64,000 bases of DNA from Mycobacterium sp. PS03-16 (GTDB lineage: Bacteria > Actinomycetota > Actinomycetes > Mycobacteriales > Mycobacteriaceae). Below the pieces are notes generated by a model. The model searched no databases. It saw only the letters and a program-made list of their open reading frames with translations, and had not been told where the DNA came from. The translations under genes were made by a program, and so were the position numbers. The first letter of the stretch is position 1, and each line of letters begins with the position of its first letter. The stretch is taken from positions 153,595-217,594 of the forward strand of contig NZ_SPQO01000007.1 in NCBI RefSeq assembly GCF_004570325.1, in the 5' to 3' direction. Shown in pieces: positions 1 through 9,106 of this stretch.

Positions 1-264
1 GCCCTCGGCGACCCGGATACCGGACACGGCGAGCGCATCGGCCAGTTGACCGTTGCCGAGCAGTTCGATCCCGGCTTCGGCGATCAGCGACGGCGCGGGC
101 AGCACGTCCTCCGGGATGAGCCGAAGCGCGCTGCCGAGTTGCCAGAGGCCGAGCAGCATCAGCGGCGAGACGAGCCTGATCAGCGTCCACGTGTGCTGCC
201 CTCGCCCGTTGTCGACCGGCGCGCCGAGCGGTGCCGGCGGTTTGGGAACGGCGGAGGTGGTCAC
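1..264 (-). CDS. SsuC-like ABC transporter permease, N-terminal part (cut by window edge)
   Basis: Only the first 88 codons lie in the window. The translation has a short polar N-terminus, a hydrophobic first membrane segment (around LVSPLMLLGLWQLGS) and then the motif VLPAPSLIAEAG, which is typical of inner-membrane permeases of the nitrate/sulfonate/taurine (SsuC/TauC) family. Such permeases pair with an ATPase and a periplasmic-type binding protein to import organosulfur or related anions; the substrate cannot be read from this fragment. The GTG start at 264 is favoured because an in-frame TAG lies four codons upstream. Confidence 0.7.
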   Translation of the reverse strand, partial: MTTSAVPKPPAPLGAPVDNGRGQHTWTLIRLVSPLMLLGLWQLGSALRLIPEDVLPAPSLIAEAGIELLGNGQLADALAVSGIRVAEG

Positions 265-344
265 AGTGCGGGAACGCTACGGACGCCCACGGCGGTGGTG
301 AAGAATTCGGCTCGCGATGACGGGAACGGTGCCCGACACCAGCG

Positions 345-376
345 GGCCCCGCCGGCGCGAAGGCGCCGGCGGGGCC
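345..376 (-). terminator. Perfect 14-bp stem-loop after the lipoprotein gene
   Basis: A perfect 14-bp G+C inverted repeat (345-358 with 363-376) surrounds a 4-base loop. It starts 16 bases past the stop of the lipoprotein gene read on the minus strand. There is no T-run, as is common for mycobacterial intrinsic terminators. It would also form from plus-strand transcripts. Confidence 0.7.
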
Positions 377-391
377 GTGGGTCAGGTTTGC

Positions 392-1117
392 CTAACCGGG
401 CGGCAGCCGGAAGTTGCCGTCGACGATGACCGCCTCCACGGGCTGGCCGTTGATGGTGGCCCCCCACTTGCCGTTGGGCCGCTCCTGCAGTTCACTCGCG
501 GGGCGCAGCAGCCGCCGGTTGCGCACCTCGGCGCGGAACTGCGCGTCCTTGAGCTGCTGGCGTTCGAACTCGCCGAATTCGTCGGCGTCGCCGCCGAATC
601 CACCGAACTGGACGCCGACCGCCGACCCGTTGGGCCGCACCACCCACGACTCGCGGACCCCGTCGAGGGCGGCGGTGTACATGCCGGCGGGGGCCGGCAC
701 CTCGGCGGCGGTGAACGTGTAGGTGACGCCGTCCATTGTCAGGTCTCCGCGCACCTCGTCACCGGCGAAGTTCGCCTTGAGGGTGTCGCGGAACTTCGAC
801 GTGACGTCGATCGCCCCGTCGGTCTGCGTGCCGAAGAACCAGGCTTCGTCGTCGGAGCCGTTGCACGCGTATGCGGCGATGTTCTGTCCCTCCACCGCGA
901 CGCCGATGGTCATGGTGCGGCCGTCCTTCTCCATGTCGGCGATGTACTTCGCCGACTGCGGGACCGGTGCGGGTTGCGCCGCGGTGGTGGTCGGCGCACC
1001 CGAGGCGGTGGCCGACGTGGTGGACTCGGTCGACGAGCCGCCGGAGCAGGCCGACAGCGTGCCGAAGGCGCAGAGCGCGCTGACGCCGACGAGCAGGGTG
1101 CGGGTGTGCTTTCTCAT
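392..1117 (-). CDS. Secreted lipoprotein of unknown function (241 aa)
   Basis: The protein begins with a basic stretch (MRKHTR) and a hydrophobic core, followed by the lipobox LSAC at residues 21-24, so it should be lipidated on that cysteine and anchored outside the membrane. A Ser/Thr/Ala-rich linker follows (about 25-50), then a domain of roughly 180 residues with no motif I can name. I recognise it only as a conserved mycobacterial-type lipoprotein. An upstream in-frame start at 1255 was rejected because it would bury the signal peptide. It appears monocistronic: a strong hairpin lies directly downstream and a 92-bp gap separates it from the next gene. Confidence 0.7.
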   Translation of the reverse strand: MRKHTRTLLVGVSALCAFGTLSACSGGSSTESTTSATASGAPTTTAAQPAPVPQSAKYIADMEKDGRTMTIGVAVEGQNIAAYACNGSDDEAWFFGTQTDGAIDVTSKFRDTLKANFAGDEVRGDLTMDGVTYTFTAAEVPAPAGMYTAALDGVRESWVVRPNGSAVGVQFGGFGGDADEFGEFERQQLKDAQFRAEVRNRRLLRPASELQERPNGKWGATINGQPVEAVIVDGNFRLPPG

Positions 1118-1209
1118 GTGACCAGCATGGATCGGGAGTGGCGGCGGCACATGAAGATTGCGTGGAGATTGCGTGGAGACGTGCCGCTGGAGTTGCGGCC
1201 CGGCTCCTT

Positions 1210-2457
1210 TTAGTCGCACAGGAAGGCGTCCACCTCGCCGCAGAACACCTGCCACGCCGGTTCGGTGGCGGTGAGCAGGTGGTTGTTGCTGTCCAGCGCG
1301 ACCAGTCGCGCGGCGGGGATCAGCGCCGCGAGCTCCTCACCGAAGCGCATCGGCACCCGGTGGTCGTCGCGGGAGTGCAGGACGAGGGTGGGACAGCGCA
1401 CCCGCTCGGCTTCGTCGCGCACATCGATGCGGCCGAACTCGGTCAGGAAGCGCACCGCGTTCTCCGGTGAGGTGGTGCGCCGCTGCAGCTGGTCGAATGC
1501 GGCCCAGTCGGCGCGGGTGCCGTCGGGCAGGAACTGGGCGGCGAACACCTGCCGGAACGCCGGGTCGTCGCGCCCCCACCCCACCCGGGCGAGCTCGAGA
1601 TCCAGTGCTGCAGCGCGCTTTTCGTCGTCACCGACGGCCCGGACCGCGCGGCCCCGCGCGTAGGCGCCGCACAGCACCAGCCGGCTCACCCGGTCGGGAT
1701 GGCGCGCGGCGTAGGCCACCGCCACCGCCCCGCCCTGCGACACCCCCAGCAGCGGGAACCGCTCCAGGCCCAGCGCCTCCACCACCGATTCGAGATCGGC
1801 CACCCAGGCGTCGAAAGTGACGTCGGAGACCTCCCAGTCGGACAGGCCGCAGCCGCGTTCGTCGTAGCGGATGAACGTGTGGCGGCGGCACAGGTCGCGC
1901 ACCCAGTGCCGCCACACCGGGCTCTCGATGTCGTATCCGAGGTGGGTCATCCAGTTCGCGGCCCGCACCAGCGGGGGTCCGGCGCCGCACACCGAATAGG
2001 CCAGCCGCACACCGTCGGCGGCCCGGCAGAACGCGATGTGCTGGCTCGGTGGCGCGGGTTCGGGCTCGGGCGCGGGGACCGGTGGGGCGTCGTCGGCCAG
2101 CGTGCCGACGAACTGGTAGCCGCGGCCGCGCACGGTGCGGATGTAGCGCTGGGACTCGCCGTCGTCGCCGAGCGCACGGCGGACGGCCTTGATCCGGCTG
2201 GTCAGCGCGGCCTCACCGACGAAGCGCCCGCCCCACACGGTGTCGAACAGTTCTTCCTTGCTGACAAACCGGTCGTGATGGGTCACCAGCTGGGTGAGCA
2301 CGTCGAACACCTGTGGTTCGACCTTGATGATGGCCGCGCCACAACGCAATTCGTAGCGCTGCGTGTCGAGGACGAAGTCGTCGAACCGCCATACGCCCCG
2401 GCGCGCCACGCCGGTGGCCGGGTTCGATTCGGGTGGCGACACGGACAAGGGCGGCAT
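1210..2457 (-). CDS. Winged-helix DNA-binding domain fused to alpha/beta hydrolase
   Basis: Residues about 20-120 form an OmpR/PhoB-type winged helix (Trans_reg_C), seen in the segment FVSKEELFDTVWGG and in the wing-end motif YIRTVRGRGYQFVG. A proline-rich linker (about 125-138) leads to an alpha/beta-hydrolase domain with the nucleophile elbow GVSQGG (Ser240), a late acidic residue in LHSRDDHRVP and a histidine in SNNHLL near the C-terminus. All three catalytic positions seem present, so it may be an active esterase-like enzyme or a ligand sensor driving the DNA-binding part. Target genes and ligand are unknown. The start may be slightly downstream, since the first 20 residues look disordered. 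Confidence 0.75.
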   Translation of the reverse strand: MPPLSVSPPESNPATGVARRGVWRFDDFVLDTQRYELRCGAAIIKVEPQVFDVLTQLVTHHDRFVSKEELFDTVWGGRFVGEAALTSRIKAVRRALGDDGESQRYIRTVRGRGYQFVGTLADDAPPVPAPEPEPAPPSQHIAFCRAADGVRLAYSVCGAGPPLVRAANWMTHLGYDIESPVWRHWVRDLCRRHTFIRYDERGCGLSDWEVSDVTFDAWVADLESVVEALGLERFPLLGVSQGGAVAVAYAARHPDRVSRLVLCGAYARGRAVRAVGDDEKRAAALDLELARVGWGRDDPAFRQVFAAQFLPDGTRADWAAFDQLQRRTTSPENAVRFLTEFGRIDVRDEAERVRCPTLVLHSRDDHRVPMRFGEELAALIPAARLVALDSNNHLLTATEPAWQVFCGEVDAFLCD

Positions 2458-2528
2458 CCCTCTCGGCGGACGGTCGCCTCATGGTAAGGCCTCACGGCCT
2501 CGCTCACAGCGTGTCCGCAGCCGCTGCC

Positions 2529-4181
2529 TCAGCCCGTGGTGAGCAGGTGATTCTCGGTGACGGCCTTCATCGCCAGCGTGCGGTAGCCGTAGTCCTCGAA
2601 CAACACCGTGATGCGGTCGGTGTCCCCGCCGATCACCACGCCGCTCCCCCACTGCTTGTGGGACACCGCGGTGTTCACCGGGATGGCCGGCGGCTCACCG
2701 CTGGACTGCACTTCAGCTTCCGTGCCGTCCTGCGCGGCGTCGTGCACGGCGCGGCAGCGGTCGCAGTTACCGCACGGGCCGTCCAGCGGTTGGCCGAAAT
2801 AGCTCAGCAGGAACTGCCGACGGCAGTCCCTGGATTCGGCGTATCCGCGCATCATCTCGACCCGGCTGCGGTCGATGCGCTCGCGCATCTCCACCACCTC
2901 GACCGCCCCGTCGACGGCGTCGGCGGTCGCGCGGCCCGACGACACGAAACCCTTCTTGGTCGAGGTGACGGCGTCGGCCTGTTCGAGCAGGTTGATCGCA
3001 TTGGTCAGCTTGCGCCCGCGGGTGTCGAGTTCGCCCTGCAACTCCTTGAGGCGCTTCGGCGTCTCGGTGTCCAGCGCCTTGTAGACCGTCTCGATCAGCT
3101 CGGGATCGGGGCGGTGCGTGGTGAAGAAGCGGGCCAAGCCGAGGTCCTCGGCACGGTAGAACAGCAGCGCGAGCGCATCCTCACCGTCGCGGCCGGCCCG
3201 TCCGATCTGCTGGTAGTACGAGTCGAGCGAATCGGGCACCGAGGCGTGGGCGACGAAGCGGACGTTGGGTTTGTCGATGCCCATCCCGAACGCCGACGTC
3301 GCCGCCACCACGTCGTAGTCGTCGTTGCGGAACCCTTCGTGCACGGTTTCACGGTCCGCGGCACTCAGCCCGGCGTGGTAGACCGCCGCGCGGATGCCGC
3401 GCTCCCCGAGCGCCTCGGCGTAGCGTTCGGCGTCCTTGCGGGTCGCGGTGTACAGCAGTCCGGGCCGGGGCAGCTCGGCCACGGTGTCCACCACCGCAGC
3501 GCGTTTGTCACCGTCGCGCAGGTATTGGCGGGCTTCGAGCGTCAGGTTGGGCCGGTCGAAATCGCCGACCACCATCAGCGGGTCGCGCAGCCGCAACCGT
3601 TCGGCGATCTCCCGGCGCACCACCACCGACGCCGTCGCGGTCAGCGCGACCACCGGCGCCGAGCTGTCGAGCCGCGCGAAGGCATCCGCCAGCCGCAGGT
3701 AGTCGGGCCGGAAGTCGTGCCCCCACGCCGATACGCAGTGCGCTTCGTCGACCACGATCAGCGACACCGTCAGCTCGGCCAGCCGGGCCACCACGTCGTC
3801 GTTGGCGAGCTGCTCGGGCGAGACGAACAGGTAGTCGGCCTCGTGACTGCGCACCGCCTCCCAGTTGTCCTCGGTCTCGGTGGACCGCTGCTGGGAGTGG
3901 ATCGCGACGGCGTCGGGCGCCCGGGTGTCGGCGAGGCCGGCGATCTGATCCTGCTGCAGCGCGATCAGCGGAGAGACCACCAGCGTCGCTCCGTCGAGCA
4001 GGACGTCGGGCACCTGATAGATCGCCGATTTCCCGGAACCGGTCGGCAGCACCGTTAGGACGTCGCGTCCGGACATGATCGCCTGCATCGCCTCGAGCTG
4101 TTCAGGGTGCAGTTCGTCCCAGCCGAACACCCGGCGGGCGGTGCGGCACAGTTCGTCCGCGACCCCATCTTGTCTGACCAC
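2529..4181 (-). CDS. recQ: ATP-dependent DNA helicase RecQ-like
   Basis: A superfamily 2, 3'-to-5' DNA helicase acting in recombination and repair. Visible parts are Walker A (TGSGKS, about 48-52), the DEAH box in VVDEAHCVSAWGHDFRP (about 143), helicase-C motifs including FGMGIDKPNVR and QIGRAGRDG, and a zinc-binding segment ending CGNCDRC (about 450). At about 550 residues it is shorter than E. coli RecQ, and I see no HRDC domain. Instead the last 45 residues carry KQWGSGVVIGGDTDRITVLF, resembling a DUF3553-type beta domain. A 34-bp gap separates it from the small zinc protein upstream on the same strand, so the two may be cotranscribed. Confidence 0.9.
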   Translation of the reverse strand: MVRQDGVADELCRTARRVFGWDELHPEQLEAMQAIMSGRDVLTVLPTGSGKSAIYQVPDVLLDGATLVVSPLIALQQDQIAGLADTRAPDAVAIHSQQRSTETEDNWEAVRSHEADYLFVSPEQLANDDVVARLAELTVSLIVVDEAHCVSAWGHDFRPDYLRLADAFARLDSSAPVVALTATASVVVRREIAERLRLRDPLMVVGDFDRPNLTLEARQYLRDGDKRAAVVDTVAELPRPGLLYTATRKDAERYAEALGERGIRAAVYHAGLSAADRETVHEGFRNDDYDVVAATSAFGMGIDKPNVRFVAHASVPDSLDSYYQQIGRAGRDGEDALALLFYRAEDLGLARFFTTHRPDPELIETVYKALDTETPKRLKELQGELDTRGRKLTNAINLLEQADAVTSTKKGFVSSGRATADAVDGAVEVVEMRERIDRSRVEMMRGYAESRDCRRQFLLSYFGQPLDGPCGNCDRCRAVHDAAQDGTEAEVQSSGEPPAIPVNTAVSHKQWGSGVVIGGDTDRITVLFEDYGYRTLAMKAVTENHLLTTG

Positions 4182-4215
4182 CGCGTCCAGTTACCCGGGC
4201 CGCGGGCCGGAAAAC

Positions 4216-4557
4216 CTACCGCCAGCCGTCGGCGGCCTTGGCCGCGCGCAGCAGCGCATCGCACAGCGCGCGCAGTTCCTCGGCGCCGGCGCCCTCCTCG
4301 ACCGCCGTCGCGACGTCCTCGGCGGCGCAGCGCACCTCGAACACCCGGTCGGAGAGCTGGGTGGCCTCCTCGGCGGTCAGCACCACCGCATCCGGGGACA
4401 ACGACGTGCCCTTGACCATCGCCCGCTGTTCGTAGGCGCGTTGCCGGCAGGATTGCCTGCAGTACTGGCGGCGGCGGCCCATCCCCGCGTCGTCGACCTC
4501 GCGTCCGCACCAGCGGCACGGCTGGGCCTTGGCGCGTCGTCTGCTGGCGGTCTCCAC
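4216..4557 (-). CDS. Small cysteine-rich putative zinc-finger protein (Rv2049c position)
   Basis: A 113-residue basic protein. Its N-terminus has CRWC near residue 14 and YCRQSC near residue 32, a plausible four-cysteine zinc site, followed by RQRAYEQR. The C-terminal 60 residues are acidic and probably helical. It lies divergently beside rbpA, where M. tuberculosis carries Rv2049c; equivalence is inferred from position only. Possible roles are nucleic-acid binding or partnership with RecQ, whose gene follows on the same strand. Function is unknown. Confidence 0.65.
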   Translation of the reverse strand: METASRRRAKAQPCRWCGREVDDAGMGRRRQYCRQSCRQRAYEQRAMVKGTSLSPDAVVLTAEEATQLSDRVFEVRCAAEDVATAVEEGAGAEELRALCDALLRAAKAADGWR

Positions 4558-4613
4558 GGACTTCGACTGTAGACGGCCGCACCGACGGAGCCCGGTATCA
4601 TGAAGGGTCGAGT

Positions 4614-4643
4614 CGGGAACTGTCGCGGGCCTTGCCGCGTTGA
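4614..4643 (+). promoter_or_regulatory. ECF sigma factor (SigE/SigH-type) promoter of rbpA
   Basis: The sequence CGGGAACT (4614-4621) followed after 16 bases by CGTTGA (4638-4643) matches the mycobacterial SigE-type pattern (-35 GGAAC, -10 CGTT). The -10 lies about 38 bases before the rbpA start codon. This would put rbpA under envelope- or oxidative-stress control. SigE and SigH patterns overlap, so the exact sigma factor is inferred. Confidence 0.65.
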
Positions 4644-4681
4644 TAAATCCGGCAAGTTTCGCTGATTGAGGAGTGATGACG

Positions 4682-5020
4682 ATGGCTGATCGCGTCCTGA
4701 GAGGCAGTCGCCTCGGAGCCGTGAGCTACGAGACCGACCGCAACCACGACCTGGCCCCCCGTCAGGTCGCTCGCTACCGCACCGACAACGGTGAGGAATT
4801 CGACGTCCCGTTCGCCGACGACGCCGAGATCCCCGGCACCTGGCTGTGCCGCAACGGGATGGAAGGCACCCTGATCGAGGGCGACGTGCCGGAGCCCAAG
4901 AAGGTCAAGCCGCCGCGCACCCATTGGGACATGCTGCTGGAGCGTCGCTCGGTCGACGAGCTCGAGGAGCTGCTCAAGGAGCGTTTGGACCTGATCAAGG
5001 CCAAGCGCCGCGGCAACTGA
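4682..5020 (+). CDS. rbpA: RNA polymerase-binding protein RbpA
   Basis: An actinobacterial transcription factor that binds RNA polymerase holoenzyme with group 1 and certain group 2 sigma factors and stabilises the open complex. The 112 residues are almost collinear with M. tuberculosis Rv2050: MADRVLRGSRLGAVSYETD at the N-terminus, a central zinc-ribbon-like core domain, a basic linker (PEPKKVKPPR) and the C-terminal sigma-interacting helix (HWDMLLERRS...LEELLKERLDL). ATG 4682 is chosen over GTG 4673 and ATG 4676 because the strong Shine-Dalgarno GAGGAG (4668-4673) is correctly spaced 8 bases before it and the product then begins like the known protein. It converges on ppm1 with a 6-bp gap. 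Confidence 0.97.
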   Translation: MADRVLRGSRLGAVSYETDRNHDLAPRQVARYRTDNGEEFDVPFADDAEIPGTWLCRNGMEGTLIEGDVPEPKKVKPPRTHWDMLLERRSVDELEELLKERLDLIKAKRRGN

Positions 5021-5026
5021 CCGGGC

Positions 5027-5797
5027 TCAGCGCCGGTATTCGAGTCCGCGGGCGCGGTCGAAGCGCCCGCGGATTCCCCATTCCGCGACCTTGACCATGG
5101 CCTCGCGGATGTTCGACCCACTCATCTTCGACTGACCGAGCTCCCGTTCGCTGAACGTGATCGGCACCTCGACGACGGTGAACCCGTTGTTGATGGTCCG
5201 CCAGGTGAGGTCGATCTGGAAGCAGTAGCCCTTCGAATCGACCGCCGACAGGTCGATCTTCTCCAGCACGTCGCGCCGGTAGGCCCGGTAGCCGGCGGTG
5301 ATGTCGTGGATCCCCACCCCCAGCAGCACCCGCGCGTACGTGTTGGCCGTCTTGGACAGCGCATAGCGCCGCCGCGGCCAGTTGCGGATGGCGCCGCCGG
5401 AGACATAGCGCGACCCGATCGCGAGATCCGCGCCCGCATCGATCGCGTCGAGCAGCCGGTGGAGCTGTTCGGGCGCGTGGCTGCCGTCGGCGTCCATCTC
5501 GACCAGCACCGAGTAGCCGCGGCCCAGTCCCCACGCGAATCCGGCGAGATAGGCAGCACCCAGCCCGTCCTTGGTGGTGCGGTGCATGACGTGCACCCGG
5601 TCCGGATCGGCCAGCGCGAACTCGTCGGCCAGCGCGCCGGTGCCGTCGGGGCTGCCGTCGTCGACGATCAACAGGTGCACGCCGGGGCACGCGTCGTTGA
5701 CGCGGCGCACGATCAGCGGCAGGTTCTCCCGCTCGTTGTAGGTGGGGATGATGACCAGCGTGCGCCCACTGGGCGCATCTGCCGCACGGTCGGTCAT
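5027..5797 (-). CDS. ppm1: Polyprenol-monophosphomannose synthase (Ppm1 catalytic domain)
   Basis: A GT2-family glycosyltransferase that transfers mannose from GDP-mannose to polyprenyl phosphate, making the mannosyl donor for lipoarabinomannan, PIMs and protein mannosylation. Visible features: the N-terminal [13 protein letters not shown], the aspartates in VDDGSPDGT and the DxD-type motif in [13 protein letters not shown], plus C-terminal [11 protein letters not shown] and [12 protein letters not shown]. The product is about 256 residues without membrane segments. It overlaps the upstream lnt gene by 4 bp (ATGA), so the two are translationally coupled. In M. tuberculosis both activities sit in one polypeptide (Rv2051c); here they are separate, as in M. 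smegmatis. Confidence 0.93.
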   Translation of the reverse strand: MTDRAADAPSGRTLVIIPTYNERENLPLIVRRVNDACPGVHLLIVDDGSPDGTGALADEFALADPDRVHVMHRTTKDGLGAAYLAGFAWGLGRGYSVLVEMDADGSHAPEQLHRLLDAIDAGADLAIGSRYVSGGAIRNWPRRRYALSKTANTYARVLLGVGIHDITAGYRAYRRDVLEKIDLSAVDSKGYCFQIDLTWRTINNGFTVVEVPITFSERELGQSKMSGSNIREAMVKVAEWGIRGRFDRARGLEYRR

Positions 5798-7500
5798 ATC
5801 GCTCCTTCGTCGTTGCGGCCCCCACCGGACGGTTTCATCGCCGTATCGGTGGTGCTGCGCCGCCGCCGCAGTCTCGCGGGCACGAAATTCCCATTGTGCA
5901 GTATGGCGACGGTCACGGCGCCGACCCCGACGAGGATGAGGACGGCCTGCAGGGCCGGAGCCCACCGGGTGGCGAATCCGATATCGGACTTCAACCGAAT
6001 CTGGGTGTCGAGGTAGGCGGGTTCGAAGAACCCGGTGCGGGCCAGTTCGCGGCCGTCGGGTGCGATCACCGCGCTGATGCCGGTGGTCGCCGGGACCACC
6101 ACGTAGCGACCGTGTTCGACCGCGCGCAGCTTGCCGAACGCCAGTTGTTGTTCGCTCATCGCCTCGGTGAACGTGGCGTTGTTGGTCGGCACCGTGAGCA
6201 CCTGGGCGCCGGCCAGGACCGATTCGCGGGCGGCCCGGTCGAAGATGACCTCCCAGCAGGTCGTGACGCCCACCGGGACGCCGGCCGCGCGGACGACGCC
6301 GGTGCCGTCGCCGGGGATGAAGTAGCCGGCCCGGTCCGCGTACGGGGACAGCTTGCTGAAGAAGCCGCGCCACGGCAGGTACTCGCCGAACGGCTGCACG
6401 ATCTGTTTGTCGTGGCGGTCGGCGGGACCGCTGTCGGGGTTCCACACCAGCACCGTGTTGGTCGACACCGGGTTGTCGCGACTGTAGTCGGGCGCGCGCA
6501 CCACGGTGCCGACCAGGATCGGCGCGTCGATGGCGTCGGCGGCCGCGGAGATCTGCGCCGCAGCGTCGGGATTGGCCAGCGGGTCGATGTCGGAGGCGTT
6601 CTCCGGCCACACCACGAACATCGGTTGCGGGGCGCGCCCCGCACGGACGTCGGCGGCCAGCCGCAGCGTCTCGGTGACGTGGTTGTCGAGCACCGCACGG
6701 CGCTGGGCGTTGAACTCCAGGCCCAGCCGCGGCACGTTGCCCTGTACCGCGGCCACCGTGACCGGCTGATCGTCGGACGCGCCCATCGCCGAGTGACGGA
6801 CCTGCGGCCAGACCACCGCGGTGCCGAGCAGCACGACGGCCAACCCCACCCCGGGCAACACCACGGCGGGCGGTGCGGGCGCGGTGTGACCATGGCGCCA
6901 CCACCGCACGATTTCGGCCACCAGAGCGGTGAGGCAGAAACCGGCCAGCGTCACCGCGAACGACAGCAGCGGTGCCCCGCCCACATGGGCGAGCGCGAGC
7001 ATCGGGCTGTCGGTCTGGCTGAACGCGACCACCCCCCAGGGGAATCCGCCGAACGGAATCGTCGACTTCAGCCACTCCTGGGCGGCCCACAGCCCGGCGA
7101 ACCACAGCGGCCAGCCCGGCAGCCCGCGGACGGTGACCGCGGCGAGGCCGAACAGGCCCGGGAACAGTGCCTGTACCGCGGCCAGCGCCAGCCAGGGCAC
7201 CGGTCCCACCAGCCCGCTGATCCACGGCAGCAGCGGGATGTAGAAGGCCAGCCCGAACAGGAAGCCGTAGCCGAACCCACCGGCTCGGGTGGTGGACGGG
7301 CGGGTCAGCACCCATGCCAGCAGGCCGACGGCGACGAACGCGCAGTACCACCAGTCGAACGGGGGGAAGCTGACACACAGCGCCAGCCCGGCCGCGATCG
7401 CGACCGTGAGCGGGACGACCCGGTCGGCGACCGCCCGGGGGAAGCGCCGGGCCCGGGCCGCCAAGACGTCGGTCCGGCTGCGGTCAGGGGCGTCAACCAT
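5794..7500 (-). CDS. lnt: Apolipoprotein N-acyltransferase Lnt
   Basis: An integral membrane enzyme that adds the third acyl chain to lipoproteins. The N-terminal half has about six hydrophobic segments (starting [20 protein letters not shown]); the C-terminal half is a nitrilase-fold domain with the catalytic Glu in [13 protein letters not shown], the Lys region in [13 protein letters not shown] and the Cys in [11 protein letters not shown]. The length of about 568 residues suits the family. ATG 7500 overlaps the amidohydrolase stop by 8 bp; a GTG at 7512 would add four residues. Its product may interact with and recruit Ppm1 at the membrane, as the fused M. tuberculosis protein suggests. 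Confidence 0.92.
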   Translation of the reverse strand: MVDAPDRSRTDVLAARARRFPRAVADRVVPLTVAIAAGLALCVSFPPFDWWYCAFVAVGLLAWVLTRPSTTRAGGFGYGFLFGLAFYIPLLPWISGLVGPVPWLALAAVQALFPGLFGLAAVTVRGLPGWPLWFAGLWAAQEWLKSTIPFGGFPWGVVAFSQTDSPMLALAHVGGAPLLSFAVTLAGFCLTALVAEIVRWWRHGHTAPAPPAVVLPGVGLAVVLLGTAVVWPQVRHSAMGASDDQPVTVAAVQGNVPRLGLEFNAQRRAVLDNHVTETLRLAADVRAGRAPQPMFVVWPENASDIDPLANPDAAAQISAAADAIDAPILVGTVVRAPDYSRDNPVSTNTVLVWNPDSGPADRHDKQIVQPFGEYLPWRGFFSKLSPYADRAGYFIPGDGTGVVRAAGVPVGVTTCWEVIFDRAARESVLAGAQVLTVPTNNATFTEAMSEQQLAFGKLRAVEHGRYVVVPATTGISAVIAPDGRELARTGFFEPAYLDTQIRLKSDIGFATRWAPALQAVLILVGVGAVTVAILHNGNFVPARLRRRRSTTDTAMKPSGGGRNDEGAI

Positions 7501-9085
7501 GGACGACGACACCCCGGTGCACGGTCTGCCGGCACCGCGGCAGCGCGTCGTCGGGCTCCAGGCGCGGCAGCGCGGGGACGCGTGAGCGCGGATCGGTCGA
7601 CCACCGCTGGACGGAGTCGGCCGGGGCGCTGAGGTCGAAGTGCTCGGCGTCCCACACGGCGTACGACGCGGGCGCGCCCGGGACCAGCGTGCCGGTCACA
7701 CCGTCGCGCACCCCCCCGGCCCGCCAGGCGCCGCGGGTGGCCGCCGCGAACGCCGCGCGCGGGGAGATGGCGCTGCCCGGGGTGCGGTGCCGCGTCGCCG
7801 CGCGCACGCTCGACCACGGGTCCATGCCGGTGACCGGGGTGTCGGAGCCGAGCGCGAGGGGCACGCCTCGGGATGCTAACAGCGCGAACGGGTTCAGCCC
7901 GGCGGCGCGGTCCGCCCCGAGGCGCTGGGCGTACATGCCGTCCCGGCCGCCCCACAGCGCGTCGAAGTGCGGTTGCACGCTGGCGATCACGCCCAGCGCG
8001 CCGAGCTGCGCGGCCTGATCGGGGGTGATCATCTCGACGTGTTCGAGCCGGTGTCCGCAGCGGGCCACCGCGGGGGCGCCGAGGTGGTCGGCGACGCGGG
8101 TGAGCGCCGCCACCACGGCGCCGACGGCCGCGTCCCCGATGACGTGGAACCCCGCGGTGATGCCGGCCTCGGTACAGGCCCGCAGGTGCGCGGTGATCGC
8201 GTCGACGTCGAGGAAGGTGTTGCCGCAGGTGTGCGGCGCGTCTGCGTACGGTTCGCGCAGCCAGGCGGTGCGGGACCCCAGCGCGCCGTCGACGAACAGG
8301 TCCCCGGCCAGTCCGCGGGCGCCGGTGCGGGCGATCAGGTCGCGGGCCTGCCCGGCGTCGGTGACCGCCTCACCCCAGTACCCGACGATCTCCACACCGT
8401 GGTCGAGTCGGCCGATCTCCAGCCAGTCGTCGAGGCCGCCGATCTGCGGGCCTGCGCATTCGTGCACGGCCGCGATGCCGTATGCCGCGGCGGCGTCGAG
8501 GGCGGCGCGGCGGGCCAGCGCGCGCTGATCGGCGGTGAGCTGCGCGCGGGCGGCGTCGCGCACCAGGTGGTGGGCGCCCGCGGTCAGCGGGCGTTCGGGG
8601 TGGTACCCGTCGGCGCCGGCGAGACCGGCCACCGAGCGGCGCAGGGCACTCGACGCCGCCGCGGAGTGCACGTCGACGCGGGCCAGGTAGACCGCCCGCT
8701 GCCCCACCGCGGCGTCGAGGTCGGCGGTGGTGGGCACCGCCGGTTCCGGCCAACCGGACTCGTCCCAGCCGTGCCCCCAGATCACGCCCTCGGGATGGGC
8801 GCGGGCGTAGCTGCCGAGCAGCTCGAGGCAGTCGCGCAGCGAGGTGGCGTCGCGCAGGTCCAGCCCGACCAGCGCCAGCCCCGTCGCGGTGAGGTGAACG
8901 TGACTGTCGACGAACGCGGGCGCCACGAAACCTCCGTCGAGGTCGACGATGCGGGCGTCCGGGAACTGCGCGCGTCCGACATCGTCGCTGCCCAGCCAGG
9001 CGACGGTGCCGTCGCGCACGGCCATCGCCGTGGCGTCGGGGTGGGCCGGGCTGTGCACCCGTCCGTTGAGCAGCAGAGTGGTCAC
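7493..9085 (-). CDS. YtcJ-like metal-dependent amidohydrolase
   Basis: A 530-residue member of the amidohydrolase 3 (YtcJ) family. It has an N-terminal beta-sandwich start ([13 protein letters not shown]), the metal-binding SHVH motif at about 60-63, a later [10 protein letters not shown] histidine, [10 protein letters not shown], and the conserved C-terminal [14 protein letters not shown] aspartate. The substrate is unknown; relatives hydrolyse cyclic amides or N-acyl compounds. It starts the lnt-ppm1 transcription unit and overlaps lnt. It follows fxsA by 21 bp, so all four genes (fxsA to ppm1) may be one operon. Confidence 0.87.
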   Translation of the reverse strand: MTTLLLNGRVHSPAHPDATAMAVRDGTVAWLGSDDVGRAQFPDARIVDLDGGFVAPAFVDSHVHLTATGLALVGLDLRDATSLRDCLELLGSYARAHPEGVIWGHGWDESGWPEPAVPTTADLDAAVGQRAVYLARVDVHSAAASSALRRSVAGLAGADGYHPERPLTAGAHHLVRDAARAQLTADQRALARRAALDAAAAYGIAAVHECAGPQIGGLDDWLEIGRLDHGVEIVGYWGEAVTDAGQARDLIARTGARGLAGDLFVDGALGSRTAWLREPYADAPHTCGNTFLDVDAITAHLRACTEAGITAGFHVIGDAAVGAVVAALTRVADHLGAPAVARCGHRLEHVEMITPDQAAQLGALGVIASVQPHFDALWGGRDGMYAQRLGADRAAGLNPFALLASRGVPLALGSDTPVTGMDPWSSVRAATRHRTPGSAISPRAAFAAATRGAWRAGGVRDGVTGTLVPGAPASYAVWDAEHFDLSAPADSVQRWSTDPRSRVPALPRLEPDDALPRCRQTVHRGVVVHG

Positions 9086-9106
9086 GGACCCGACAGCGTA
9101 ACCGGG

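Noticed and set aside
5027..7378. A 783-codon open frame joining Ppm1 to a long upstream segment
   Set aside because: The upstream part is an out-of-frame reading of lnt without domain features; Ppm1 begins at 5797 with a coupled overlap.
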